Positions 12,296-27,200 of a DNA stretch of 64,000 nucleotides are shown here, piece by piece. Location: the NCBI GenBank assembly GCA_947568835.1, contig OX387610.1, positions 1,304,501-1,368,500 of the forward strand. Direction: 5' to 3'. The notes beneath the pieces were generated by a model. The model searched no databases, was not told where the DNA came from, and worked only from the letters and a program-made list of their open reading frames with translations. Positions within the stretch are counted from its first letter, which is position 1. The number at the start of each line of letters is the position of its first letter. Position numbers and translations under genes: made by a program. This DNA comes from Protonemura montana (Eukaryota > Arthropoda > Insecta > Plecoptera > Nemouridae).

Positions 12296-15200
12296 CTATA
12301 AGAAGCCCATGTCGAGAGCGTTGAAGAGGGCAGCACTGTCGCTATGACTCGTGATACGCCAGAAAGGAAAGTTCAACTGCAAGAAAACAAGCCGGTTAGT
12401 CGAATGCATGAAGAGTTTGAGCTTCGTGTGGTTAGGTTATGGTATTGGTAAAAGATAAAGGATATGAGATGTTTTTGGGAGCAGGAATTATTTTATTGCT
12501 TGATTTATTTTGATTTATTTATTGATTTCTAACTTAGGTACAAGTAAACCGGTGGTTAGTACTAGTAGGCAATCTGGCCTGTGCTAGTTCCTAGGTCTAC
12601 GATGTATTTTTGGCACCACGTATGATTACAAAATAAAGTAACATAATAAAAAATAAATGTAACATTTGAATAATAATAAATGTTGAATAATATATCTGTT
12701 TTACCAATTAGTTTGGTTTAAAGTTTGTACCATGCTGTTGGTCTTGGTGCTGCCTATTTGCAATGTGCCAATGCTATGGTCTGGTCAAATTATCCTTTTC
12801 TGGGCAGTTTGTCCATGCTCACCTGTTTTGCTGCAGTTTCTTCATCTTGGCCATCGCCAACAACCACGTACGTACACTTTCGGCCAAATCGCGACACGAT
12901 TCGCTCGAAACAGCTCTCTTTGCCTGCCGAGCATAAAATCAAATTAACCTCAGTTTATAACCAATAACTTTAACCTACAAAACCAATAAAAATATGCGTT
13001 CACCCTATTGTTGCGTCAGGGCGTTTTAAGCACTTTCACACTTAAGTCATCAAATCTGCCCGTTGTTTCACCCATTGACTTAAAGAACAAATTTTGGCAC
13101 CAGGATCCACTAGCATTTAAATCTATGTTAAAAAAGTGGCTGGTAAATAAATGTTTTTATTCTATTGACGATTCCTTGGCATAGGCCGGAAAGGATTGAT
13201 AGACTTGTAAAATTTGTATTGTGTGATTTATCAAATGTGTGCTGTGTTGTATTCATTATGACTGTCTCATATCAACCTTGATCTTCGGACAATACAAATT
13301 TTATTATAATTATTTATAATAACAATAATTATTACCTCGAAAGTAGAATATTGCAAGGTAATAAAAAGTCATAGAATGGAATTTTGAGATGGAACTTCAA
13401 AAAACATACCAATCTTGGTGGCCGAATAAATGTTCTCGATCGGGAACATTCCTCCGAGACCGAACAGCAGAACTTTGGCAAGCGCCGGCACGAGCTGGGT
13501 CGTCGTGACGAGAACGTTGACACAATTGGACCGCGAGTTGATCAACGCCAAACATTTCATGGCCAGCGTCAGCCAGTTGTCGGTGGTCGCCTCAATCTCC
13601 GATCGCAGCTGCAGCCACTGGTCCCGTTTCGACTGGCCCAAAAGTCCTGGAAAAACGGTGAAGAATATTAAGTAAATATCTCAAATTTCATGAACACGTT
13701 TGTGAAAAGGTTCTTTGCATGGTAACTTTCGTATAATTATGCCATAATCGGGAAAAATTTTACTGAAATTTTCAATTTTTTCGAAGTTATATAAAAAATG
13801 CATCATAATTTATTAAACCCCTTGCCTATATGTAGGTACCTATATCCTGCACCATGGAATAGCTATGCTAATATGTCAAAAGCCCTGCGTAAAAATATGG
13901 CAGAGTAAAGTTAAATTATGTGTTTGACTAAACTTTGTTTTAAATATGCTTTATTTTTTTTTTAGACAAAGTCAATCACGCAAACAAAAAAATCAAAAAC
14001 TACCAAATTTGATTGATTTGATTTGTTAGGCACCATGGCATCATGTTTAGGTTTAAATTCGGTGGAACAAATAGATGCCGAGAAATACATTTCTGAATCA
14101 GTTTTAAAAGGATGTCCGCCGAACGCAACAAATAAATCCGAGCATTGGATCTTACCACCGACACTGTTCCTGTAGTTGTTGTACATGTCTTTGATCTTCC
14201 GATAGCGGAACGCGAGCTTGCGCATCCAGTCAACGCCCCCGCGGACGCCGGTCGCCAGGCAGAGGTTGCCGTTGGTGGCGGCGGCGTGGAAGCCGTCCGA
14301 CGAGAAGTTGTACGCGCCCAGGTCCTGGCCGTTGTCGTCCGAAGACACGTCGTCAACGTGGACTTGGTCGCAATCCTGGGCACAAAATAGACTCAATTGT
14401 TGGGATTCTCGATGGTTTATAATCGAGGCAAGCAAAGAAATAATTTGAAGACAATTAGGAGCCAATTCTTGCTGTACGACTACTGCAATGTAAACGACAA
14501 CTTGTAACTCCTGCCCAGCTGATCTTTCCTGTACCTAACCTTACTCCTGTTAACCTAACTTCATTTCTCTTCCTTTTCTCCATACTCATTATCCAGATCT
14601 TTGACAAAAATTCATACGAGACCATTAAGAAATAATTCCTCACGCAGCTTGATCATGATTTTTCTAATCTGGCGGCTTGTTTCCTAACATGAGTACTTGA
14701 AGAATCTATTAAACAAATTAGCTTTTTGCTACTCTGTCAAAGAAAGATCACTCAATGGCAAAATTCTTCATCTGTGACTTTCAGTTGTTTCATAATTGTT
14801 TTTTTATGCTGTACAATTTAAAAATCTTGAAAACCTACAATAAACGTATGAAATTTACCTCAAGATCGTTGAAGAAGAAGTGTGTGTCGGCAAGATTGAA
14901 AACCATCGCCTCCATGCGGAATCCCAGCTCCACAACGTTGTGAGCGTCCTGTGAGAAGAAATGTTGCTTGAAGTCCAAAAACCTTTTCACCACGGAGACT
15001 GCTTCCTTAATATATTATCCTTAAATATCTTCAGGCCCAGTATTACCATATTTTTGACTCACAGTTAAGCTCTTAACTCACAGAAACAGCTGATTTGGCA
15101 TGTGATTGAAAGTTGCCAAGGCAATTATTTAACTCCCACTTTAACTAGGAGTTAAGAAAATTGTAATACCGGGCCTTGATACCATTGCGATCTACCTAGC

Positions 15201-18200
15201 ATAAAACGTTAACCAATGCTGTAATTAAAATGTGCCAAATAACTGCAATAACCATTCGTAGAAAATTTGTTAGCAACTAGAAATATTATTTCAGTGTAAA
15301 ATAATTAACTGTTATGCATACAGTTGTTAAGGTTTTAAAGGATTAAGCCAAATTCAGATGCTTTACCAATATTTTTTAATGTGAAAAACTTTTAAAGTCA
15401 AAAATTAAAGTAATTATTTGGTATTTCATTGTTAGGAACGTTAATAACCGCTCAAAGTTTGGTGCCCTACAGGGACTCGAACCCCGATCTCGTCACAGGT
15501 GTTGCTCTAACCAATTACACTTCTCGTACACGTCATATTCAATAACCAAGTCACAGCGACAGGTTGAGATTGGGACTCTAGTCCCAACTAGGCCTTAAGA
15601 TATTAGTCTTCCTAATAATAAAATACTTTGCGCATTGAAAGCGTTTGCAATTTAAATCAGATTTCACGAGTTACTTGGCAAGCCTCACCTTGCCAAACCG
15701 CGTGGCAAAAGTCCCGGAGAGCAAAGAGTGAAAGATGATGATAGTTTCATCGAGGTCCCAGATGAAAACACGCTCTAGGTTTGTCTCGGGACTTGCTGGC
15801 GTCGGCTCCACGTTGTTCCTCCGACCGCGCCCGCGGTTTGCGCGACTTTCTGGACCACTCTCGCGCCGCCTAACTTCCGCCTTGACTGGAGACGTGGGGG
15901 CGGCGTCCAGTAAGAACCCGCTGGGACTCTCTGAAGGAAAACCAGTGGGAGAATGTTGAGGTTAGAACAGATTCGTGGCTTCCTGGAATCGAAGAGGCTG
16001 TAGGCCTTAAAATTATGATTTCATAATAATAAAATACCCCACATTGCAAGCGTTTGCAATTTACATCAAATTTCACACATTAGTTGTTCTTTATTCAGCA
16101 TTCAAAGCCCAGTTTTAAATAGCTTTTTTCAAAACTAGTGCTTAGGTTAGATAAAGTAGACATGAGTGAACAAAACATGAAAACAACACATTATTCAAGG
16201 CTGGGCTGTGGTCCATGCCAAGTTCACGGTGCTAACCTGGTAGAGCTGCTGGCGTGTGCGCCGCCGCGAGTTGGTACGAGGCAGCGCCAACTCCGGCGCT
16301 ACCTGAGCTGCTGGTGCTGCCGCCCGATACGTACGGAGAGTAGCTCTGTGCGTAGTAGCTCGCTGCGTACTGCGCCGCCGCCGCTTGGTGGCCCGCGTAC
16401 GAGTTGCTGTAGCTGGCGTAGTCCAGGCTCTGTGACAGGGCACGGAAAGCGGGGTTAGCGGCTGGGTTACATCGGAGATAAATATAGTGCACGGGGATTA
16501 TTATGAACACTATAACCGTCTCAAAAATTGATGCCCAAACGGGAACTCAAACCCCGATCTCCACCTGTCGCGGGTGTTGCTCTAACCAATTGAGCTACTT
16601 GGACCCCGATCTCCACCTGTCACGGGTGTTGCTCTAACCAATTGAGCTACTTGGACCCCGATCTCCACCTGTCGCGGGTGTTGCTCTAACCAATTGAGCT
16701 ACTTGGACCCCGATCTCCACCTGTCACGGGTGTTGCTCTAACCAATTGAGCTACTTGGACCCCGATCTCCACCTGTCACGGGTGTTGCTCTAACCAATTG
16801 AGCTACTTGGACCCCGATCTCCACCTGTCACGGGTGTTGCTCTAACCAATTGAGCTACTTGGACCCCGATCTCCACCTGTCACGGGTGTTGCTCTAACCA
16901 ATTGAGCTACTTGGACACTTGGGCATCTATTTTTGAGACAGTTATAGTGTTGATAATAATAAAATACCCCGCACATTGCAAGCGTTTGAAATTTCAATAA
17001 GATTTCATCTAAAAACCGATGTCCTTGACCTTGTTGCCAATACATTTTTTATAAACTAGATTATGATAGAAATTATAATCAAGTTTCAATTAGCAAGGTT
17101 GTTTAAGTAGCCATTGTGCAAGCAGATATCTCAGCCGAGGAGAAAAGCAATTCACATTAACAGATAGGACCTATGTGCATTTGATTGCTTACCAATCTTA
17201 TAAATGTTGATAGCCTCAAAATATTTAAAAGGAATGTTAAATTTTTTTTTGAATATCAAAATAACTTTACCATTGGACTGACTATAACCACAGCTATAAC
17301 CAAAAATATTACATTGGTGTCCTTACGTGCATTATATTATAAGTTGTTCTTTTTAATTTAATTTTAAGTTGACGAAGAATAACATGAAACAATGTATATA
17401 CTGCGAATAAAATTATTATTTAAGAAAAACTAGTGCTAAGGATAAATCAAGTAGACATGAGTCTTAAAACCATCATAAAATTATTATTAATAATGTTGTT
17501 CTATGATAGAACGTGACTCCTATTACCTGTTGTGTGGGGAATGCCTGCGCTGCGTTGGGGAACGGGGCGTTCCCGCCCGACGCAGAGCAGTTGTATCCGG
17601 CACTGTAAGCTGCGTAGCTCTGCGTGGCTGCGTTGCTCGGCGTCGAGGTCGCGCCGGCGAAAGCGCTCGGTGCGTACGGGTTCAAGTAGCTCGACGACTG
17701 CGCGACCTTGCACGGCTGGCTCAGACCACGCGAGTCTGTGCGGGGGTGAAGAAGCGGGGTTAGAGTGTCACTAGAATCAGAGTGACTGTGAGTATTCACA
17801 GTCTCTTGGTTCAACTCCTTGGAGATCCGTCATTCTCATCAAATACACTAAAATCTTCTTAAAAAGCCGGTGTCCAAGTAGCTCAATTGGTTAGAGCAAC
17901 ACTCGCGACAGGTGGAGATCGGGGTCCAAGTAGCTCAATTGGTTAGAGCAACACCCGTGACAGGTGGAGATCGGGGCCCAAGTAGCTCAATTGGTTAGAG
18001 CAACACCCGCGACAGGTGGAGATCGGGGTTCGAGTCTCCGTTTGGGCATCAATTTTTGAGACGGTTTTAGTGTTGATAATAATTAAATACCCCGCGCATT
18101 GCAAGCGTTTGCAATTTAAATAAGATTTTATCTAAAAAGGGGTTACAAGGTAGAAGGCGATTGTGTTTATATATCGGTAGGCATCGAAAGAGATAGGGAA

Positions 18201-21200
18201 TAGATTGAACAAGGCAAATTTTAGAGGCAAAAATAGACATGAATATATTAGTTAAAGATAAGAAAATTAGGAAAGAAAAGGATTGGAATTATGGCAAGAG
18301 GCACGACGCCATTAAAAACAATAGTTTTATTGGGAATTAGTTAAGTTAGATGTCTGAAAACTTGTTATTCTCTCAAGATTAGTATTGTAGATGTAATAAA
18401 AAATTGTGAATTACTCAAACGTTCGTTTTTTCCGAGTTTCCCTCAAATTTCTCGCAGGATAATTTTGTGAGTACTTTATTAGTAACTAAGCAACACATGA
18501 GAATAAACCCATGCAAACCGATTTGCTCTGATGTCGATTTTTACATTCCATATGAACCACCGTAATTATGCGACATTAATTGGTGATCTTTGTAGAATAA
18601 TGTACGGTTATAATTATTTTTAAAGTCTATGTAACAGTACTCACTTGTAGCACTGTATCCCTGTCCCAGCGAGCCGTACGCAGAGTGGTTGTAGAACCCG
18701 CCGCTGTATGGCGTCGGTGTTTGCGTGCCGTAGACTTGTTGCATGCTCGTGTAGTATTCCTGCGCGGTCGAGTACGGAGCGTACTCTTTGTCGTACGAAC
18801 CAAGCGAGTCAGCGGGGCCCGAGAAGAGGCCGTCCGATTGGTCCACGCCCGGACTACGTACTTCGCTTTTCACTACTGGTCAAAAAGGAGAGAAAAACAT
18901 TAGTTTGTCAATTGTTGCTTTTAAGTGCACAGGTTATCGTGAGATCACCGAAGTTCAGTAGCACTGCGCTGGATCAGGTATTGGATGGTTGACCATCATA
19001 CACATGACCAGTTCTGTTCGGGAGAGAGGTTGGAGGGATGAAAGTTAAGCAACACTGCGCTAGGTCAGGTATTGGATGGTTGACCATCATACACATGACC
19101 AGTTCTGTTCGGGAGAGAGGTTGGAGGGATGAAAGTTAAGCAACACTGCGCTGGATCAGGTATTGGATGGGTGACCATTATACACATGACCAGTTCTGTT
19201 CGGGAGAGAGGTTGGAGGGATGAAAGTTAAGCAACACTGCGCTGAGTCAGGTATTGGATGGGTGACCATCATACACATGACCAGTTCTGTTCGGGAGAGA
19301 GGTTGGAGGGATGAAAGTTGAGCAACACTGCGCTGGATCAGGTATTGGATGGGTGACCATCATACACATGACCAGTTCTGTTCGGGAGAGAGATTGGAGG
19401 GATGAAAGTTGAGCAACACTGCGCTGGATCAGGTATTGGATGGTTGACCATCATACACATGACCAGTTCTGTTCGGGAGAGAGGCTGGAGGGATGAAAGT
19501 TAGTACAGCAACTTCACTTGCCTTGCTTATCAACCTCTCGACAGCATGGATTTGTGGAGGAATCCTGTTGTTCGCGTTGTACCGTCCTTCGGAAGGGACG
19601 TTAAGCCGGTGGTCCCGTTGGTGCTCTTCGACAGGAGTAGGCTAGGTGCTGGCACCTGGGGTTTCCCCTCCTCCCTTCCAGCCTAGGCTAGGGTAACTGT
19701 CAACTGGCAGTCAACACCTATTTTGTAAGTAAGATTTTCCCAATGCAATTCCAGCTTCTTGGACAGTGGAACCGAGAGAATGCGGATCCAGTTGGAAGAA
19801 AATGAAGGGAAGTCACTACAGTAAAGAAACCATGTCTTGGCTGATCACCACTGATCACTTGGGAATTGACCTATTTCATGTACAGTTAAACTAATCGGCC
19901 AAACCACTTGTCTGATCGCGACAAGACAGACACTAGGCGACTCATCACACTATTGCCAACAGATTGACGCTTTTCAAAATCAAAAATATTACTTCGTCTT
20001 ATAGTTACACGCGTTGTAAGGACTTTTTCTTGTGTTTTTCAGAAAAAAAAATCAAAGTTTTTGTAGAAGCTGTGGTCCCCAAATTTGTTCTATCTGTTAA
20101 CTTTACCAAACTACACATAAAAACAATTCTCGAGGGAACCATTTAGAAAAGCCTCCCTTATTAGTTGTAGCCAGTTTTTAGATAAGTATTTTTTAAAAAG
20201 ATTTTCCTAAAAATTTCCCCTAAAAAAATTTTTTTAGTTGAAACCGTTTTGAGCAACACCAATTATAAAGAATAAAAAATACGTTTTTGCTTCCTGAATC
20301 CCACAGAAATTGAAGATGGAGACTTTACAGCCCTCTTAACTTATCTGCAAGAGCTGGGATCTCCTACGAAGAGCCATCTCCTATCATAAGTAATTCAATA
20401 TGCCTTAACTCTGGTTCTAATGACGTTACCGAGTGCAGTACTGACAGCAAAGTGTAAACAAATTCATCATTTCATTTTTAAAAGTCAAATCACTTTTTAT
20501 TCATATCCGATCCAAAATATCACACTCAACAATTGCTCGCGTTCGGCGCCCAAGAATATAAAATGCGAATGGTTTAGCACTCGATCCTTACCGTTAGGGT
20601 CTGTGTTCGTGGGAGCCAATGAGGGCCAAGTGTGAAATGAAGGGGGCGTCGTCGCTGGCTGTCCGCCGCCGACGCCGACGCCGTTGCTCAGCACAGACGC
20701 CGCCATGCTGGTGGAGGTGCCGCCTGAAAGCGCAATAGGGGGCGTTAGCAGGACAAAGGCGAAAAGTGATAATATGTGGGCTTTTTAGGGTAGGTGAAGA
20801 AAACGCTTTGGTAAAGGATAGATTCTTCAAGATGGGGATTGCGCGGTTAAAACTGTATCAAAACGATTGTTTCTTCAATTCTGTGTGTAACCTTTTTAAT
20901 GAATAAAGTATCACGAGATAAACTTACATTCTTTTAAAATTATAGATTTTTTTCCAGAAAATTCTGGGTGGACTGGGTGGACTGCGTACACCCGCGTGCA
21001 TTGACCACTACATCACTGGGTGGACTGCGTACACCCGCGTGTATTGACCACTACATCACTGGGTGGACTGCGTACACCCGCGTGCATTGACCACTACATC
21101 ACTGGGTGGACTGCGTACACCCGCGTGCATTGACCACTACATCACTGGGTGGACTGCGTACACCCGCGTGCATTGACCACTACATCACTGGGTGGACTGC

Positions 21201-24200
21201 GTACACCCGCGTGCATTGACCACTACATCACTGGGTGGACTGCGTACACCCGCGTGCATTGACCACTACATCACTGGGTGGACTGCGTACACCCGCGTGC
21301 ATTGACCACTACATCACTGGGTGGACTGCGTACACCCGCGTGCATTGACCACTACATCACTGGGTGGACTGCGTACACCCGCGTGCATTGACCACTACAT
21401 CACTGGGTGGACTGCGTACACCCGCGTGTATTGACCACTACATCACTGGGTGGACTGCGTACACCCGCGTGCATTGACCACTACATCACTGGGTGGACTG
21501 CGTACACCCGCGTGCATTGACCACTACATCACTGGGTGGACTGCGTACACCCGCGTGCATTGACCACTACGTCACTGGGTGGACTGCGTACACCCGCGTG
21601 CATTGACCACTACATCACTGGGTGGACTGCGTACACCCGCGTGCATTGACCACTACATCACTGGGTGGACTGCGTACACCCGCGTGCATTGACCACTACA
21701 TCACTGGGTGGACTGCGTACACCCGCGAGCATTGACCAATACATCACTGGGTGGACTGCGTACACCCGCGTGCATTGACCACTACATCACTGGGTGGACT
21801 GCGTACACCCGCGTGCATTGACCACTACATCACTGGGTGGACTGCGTACACCCGCGTGCATTGACCACTACATCACTGGGTGGACTGCGTACACCCGTGT
21901 GCATTGACCACTACATCACTGGGTGGACTGCTTACACCCGCGTGCATTGACCACTACATCACTGGGTGGACTGCGTACACCCGCGTGCATTAACCACTAC
22001 ATCACTGGGTGGACTGCGTACACCCGCGTGCATTGACCACTACATCACTGGGTGGACTGCATACACCCGCGTGCATTGACCACAACATCACTGGGTGGAC
22101 TGCGTACACCCGCGTGCATTGACCACTACATCACTGGGTGGACTGCGTACACCCGCGTGCATTGACCACTACATCACTGGGTGGACTGCGTACACCCGCG
22201 TGCATTGACCACTACATCACTGGGTGGACTGCGTACACCCGCGTGCATTGACTACTACATCACTGGGTGGAATGCGTACACCCGCGTGCATTGACCACTA
22301 CATCACTGGGTGGACTGCGTACACCCGCGTGCATTGACCACTACATCACTGGGTGGACTGCGTACACCCGCGTGCATTGACCACTACATCACTGGGTGGA
22401 CTGCGTACACCCGCGTGCATTAACCACTACATCACTGGGTGGACTGCGTACACCCGCGTGCATTGACCACTACATCACTGGGTGGACTGCATACACCCGC
22501 GTGCATTGACCACAACATCACTGGGTGGACTGCGTACACCCGCGTGCATTGACCACTACATCACTGGGTGGACTGCGTACACCCGCGTGCATTGACCACA
22601 ACATCACTGGGTGGACTGCATACACCCGCGTGCATTGACCACTACTTCACTGGGTGGACTGCGTACACCCGCGTGCATTGACCACTACACCACAAGAAGG
22701 TATTTTGGCAAAGATGTGTGCGTTCTGACTTCTGGACGTACTTGGCAGGGAATGTACTTGAGCTGTGCTGGTGACGGGAGAGCCACAGGAAGAATCTGTC
22801 TGCTCGCTGCCGGGACTGGAGTCACCTCCAATGCCCTCCTCAGACCTGGAACGAGAATGGGAATCATTACAACCAGCGTTGAACAGAACTGACGGCCGTC
22901 AGAGTAGTTCATTGAAATAGAAACCGCACGGCCGACTGACGATGACCCGCCCAGTGTGGCGGTCAGGTCATAAATAAGAGGAAACATAAATTTCATTAAA
23001 GCCCGAAATACTAAATTGCATTTCATCTTGAGAGTGAATGCATAAAAGGATAAAACTGCTCATAAACGTGTTTGTTTGGTGTACCTTTGAGAAGCTCTGT
23101 AGCACTGGTTTACAGGCGTCAGTGAATTTACAAGGTGTTAAACGGTGAACCTAATCTGGCCTAAAAGTGAGGAAGGGGAACTTAACATTCCATCTAAAAT
23201 ACGGTATGAAAAGAACAACATGATTCTCCACAAATCCTGTCGAGGGATTGATAAGCAAGGCGGGTGATGTTGTTGTTCAATCCCAACAACCTCTCTCCCG
23301 AACAGAACTGGTCATGTGTATGATGGTCACCCATCCAATACCTGACCCAGCGCAGTGTTGCTTAACTTTCATCCCTCCAACCTCTCTCCCGAACAGAACT
23401 GGTCATGTGTATGATGGTCACCCATCCAATACCTGACCCAGCGCAGTGTTGCTTAACTTTCATCCCTCCAACCTCTCTCCCGAACAGAACTGGTCATGTG
23501 TATGATGGTCACCCATCCAATATCTCACCCAGAGCAGTGTTTCTTAACTTGCATCCCTACAACCTCTCTCCCAAACAGAACTGGTCATGTGTATGATGGT
23601 CACCCCATCCAATACCTGACCCAGCGCAGTGTTGCTTAACTTTCATCCCTCCAACCTCTCTCCCGAACAGAACTGGTCATGTGTATGATGGTCACCCATC
23701 CAATACCTGACCCAGCGCAGTGTTGCTTAACTTTCATCCCTCCAACCTCTCTCCCGAACAGAACTGGTCATGTGTATGATGGTCACCCATCCAATACCGA
23801 CTCAGCGCAGTGTTGCTTAACTTTCATCCCTCCAACCTCTCTCCCGAACAGAACTGGTCATGTGTATGATAGTCACTCATCCAATACCTGACCCAGCGCA
23901 GTGTTGCTTAACTTCGGCTATCTAAAGAGAACCAGTGTTTCCAACACGCCAAACTGCTCGGTAAAACTTTCTTGAACATTAATACACTATACCTTGTTTT
24001 ATAGTTGAGACGAAGTTTTTTTTTAATTATTTTAAAGAAGAGTTTGTGAAGAGTTAAGTCATGTCAGGATTCCTAGATGGGTCAGGAGTCAAGAGCTAGT
24101 CACTCCTGCATCATATTGGCCAGTTGGGAAAGGGTTTTAATGCTGCTAGCAAATGCTCTCTGCTCCCGCTTAGCAAAAAGAACAAAACCTCACCCACGAG

Positions 24201-27200
24201 TTCATTATTCAAGACTACGCAGCAGCTGGCCGTGTTTATTTGTACGTCAGTCAGTAAAAAATTAATTATTTAACTAAATAAGAATTAAACAAGTTGTGTG
24301 GGATACACTTTCGAAGGGTTTGTTGGATTCATTTGTTGAGAGTTGGATATTTTTGGAGCGTTAACGTCATGAAGGGTGTATAGGCGTACATAATATTTTG
24401 GATTTTTGTTTGATTTGTGGTGTTTAACGACGCACTGTTTTGACATCTGGCCATGCGGCACTGGACAAATAGCGTCGGTTAATGAGTGGATGATGATGAG
24501 GATGATGATTAACCTAACTTAGCGTAGAAGGAAGTGAAACCCGGTGCCGACATGTAGCCTACTCCTGTCTAAGACCTAGTGGACCACTGGCTTAACGTCC
24601 CTTCCGAAGGAATTCCAGAACAATGTCATTATGGTCTAAGATTTAGAATAAGTATTAGGTGGGGGAGTCAGCCCAAAACAGCCCCCCCCCCCCCTTCACA
24701 CGTCATGATGTAATAAATTTCTTGTAACTTTTTCATAACTTGACCGTCATTATTTCGGCGAAACAATCAATGATTTAGCCATCACAATAAACATTTAAAA
24801 AAAATCAACTTGGTCAAAAAAAAGGCACTGTTTTGAAACCAATTCCACGGTAATTTACAATAAAACCCGTCAACGTTCTGCTGACAAATCAGAATGCTAG
24901 GTTCGAGCACGAATGCAGAATGTGTACATGTGTTTTCAGAAACCGGTTTTCTCTGTGTGGGTTTACTGCACTAGTTGAGACATGCGCTTGAACTGTGACC
25001 CTGACGACTTGGGTCACTTGTGCAGAAGCTTTGGTCAATACATCTCAACAAAGCTCGTTGGAGGCATGGGCAGCGATGCACGCTTTTCAAATGGGCGTAG
25101 GAAATTGTTTAGAGTCGTTACGCGTTACGAATTGTCAACAATTAAACAAAAAGAAAATATTGCGATTATGGTTTACAAAAGAACGATGGTATTTTCTGTT
25201 CAAAACCTTTTTTGTATTTTGGTCTTGCATCTTACATGGTGATTGAATGGATTATTGTGCTTTGCGACGCACTGTTTTGACAACGGGTCATGTGACACTG
25301 GTCTAATGGCGTCGGTGAATGAATGATGATGAAGGATGTTGATAAATCTAACCTAGCCTAGAGAGAAAACTCGGTGACGGCACGTAGCCATAGTTATGTC
25401 AAATAGCACCAAGTGGACCACGGGCTTAACGTCCCTTCCGAAGGACGGTACAACGCGAACAACAGGATTCCTCCACAAATCCATGCTGTCGAGAGGTTGA
25501 TAAGCAAGGCGAGTGAAGTTGCTGTACTAGCTTTTATCCCTCCAACCTCTTTCCCAAACAGAACTGGTCATGTGTATGATGGTCACCCATCCAATACCTG
25601 ACCCAGCGCAGTGTTGCTTAACTTTCATCCCTCCAACCTCTCTCCCGAACAGAACTGGTCATGTGTATGATGGTCACCCATCCAATACCTGACCCAGCGC
25701 AGTGTTGCTTAACTTTCATCTCTCCAACCTCTCTCCCAAACAGAACTGGTCATGTGTATGATGGTCAACCATCCAATACCTGACCCAGCGCAGTGTTGCT
25801 TAACTTTCATCTCTCCAACCTCTCTCCCAAACAGAACTGGTCATGTGTATGATGGTCACCCATCCAATACCTGACCCAGCGCAGTGTTGCTTAATTTCGT
25901 TGTTTCCAACATGCTAAACTGTTTAGTTTGGTGTTGAACGAGTTGCCCGAGACTTTACACGAATTAATTTTAGACATTTTTTTGGTGCATGTTCAGAATC
26001 AGCGCATGATTCTCGTTATTTTCGGAGCCCTTTATTGGAGATTTTTAGTCGGTAAAATTACTTTGCGTTTGTTCTGATTTTTGATTGAATTAAGATATGA
26101 TGTTTTAGAATTTCACAGCAAAAGTTGTACTATCTTAAACATCGAAATTACGGTAAACTGTGATATTGTTCATAAATACAAATACGTAATTCAATTAAAT
26201 AAATAAAGGCAAATATGTGATAAATTATAATTTAAAATAAACAACCTGTCGTCTCATGGAACCAAATGACCACCAAGACCAAAACATATTCACAAGTCAA
26301 AACTAAACAATGTTTCATCTTTTATTCCCGAACTGTACCCAGAGTCAACTCGCAGCTTCCGTTTCGAATCATTTACCAACGTGAACAATGGCGTGGTCAT
26401 CTCCATAAGTTCAGCTCTGGACCCAGCGTAAAGAAAGCCTGGTAGCTGCAAGAATGTTGCCGGAGGGTGCGGGTGTTTGACCACCCTACGGGCCCACCCT
26501 AGGGGCCCACGCTGACCCAAGCTGACCCACGCTAGGTCCCGCCCATGGTCATTCAACGAGGGTAGCAATAAGAAGTCACCTTGCAAGAGGCACAAAGATC
26601 TAGCCCCGAGTTGAAATCTACAAGGAATTCTTACGGGGTCGGCCTAACCTGGCCAAAAAGTGATTGAAGTCGAAGATCAGACCGACAGAAAGATATTACA
26701 ATTTTAAAACCCCTCAAAACTAAAAATTCCTTGAGTAAAAAAGGAGGCCAACACTTTATTTTTAATTACTATAAAAAACAGTTTTTTTGCTAAAAAAAAA
26801 AAAGCAGAAAAATAGAAAGAAAATTTACAGAATTAGGCACATTTTGTAATTTTTCTTTGGTTAAAACTATAGATTAAAATTCTGTTAGGCAACTGCATTG
26901 CACGTGATCTAGTACTCTATTAATACCTACTAGCATAGTCTTGAAAAGTCTAATCAGTGTAAATTGATATGAAAATATATACAATCGATCAAGAACGTTG
27001 TAAAGCTTGGGTAGCAGATGACATGGATGTGCAGCTGGCAGAGCTAAAAAAAGGGGGAAGCTTCGTGTTCATATGACAGTTTTATATGTGAGAAATCTAT
27101 ATCCGTTTGCTATCAAAATATTAAATCTATAAATATATAAGTCTCAAAACTCTGAGGGTCAGTTTTACTACACGTCCAGTCAAATGAGTAACCGGAGTTT

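Noticed and set aside
22685..23026. 113-codon minus-strand open frame as an eya exon
   Set aside because: No similarity to Eya N-termini and no phase-compatible splice sites that I could find.
23248..23891. Several 60-70 codon frames repeating [10 protein letters not shown]
   Set aside because: They are translations of the 91 bp 5S-SINE units.
26290..26595. 101-codon minus-strand open frame
   Set aside because: No recognisable domain, no splice or promoter context; more likely a repeat fragment, but I could not identify it.
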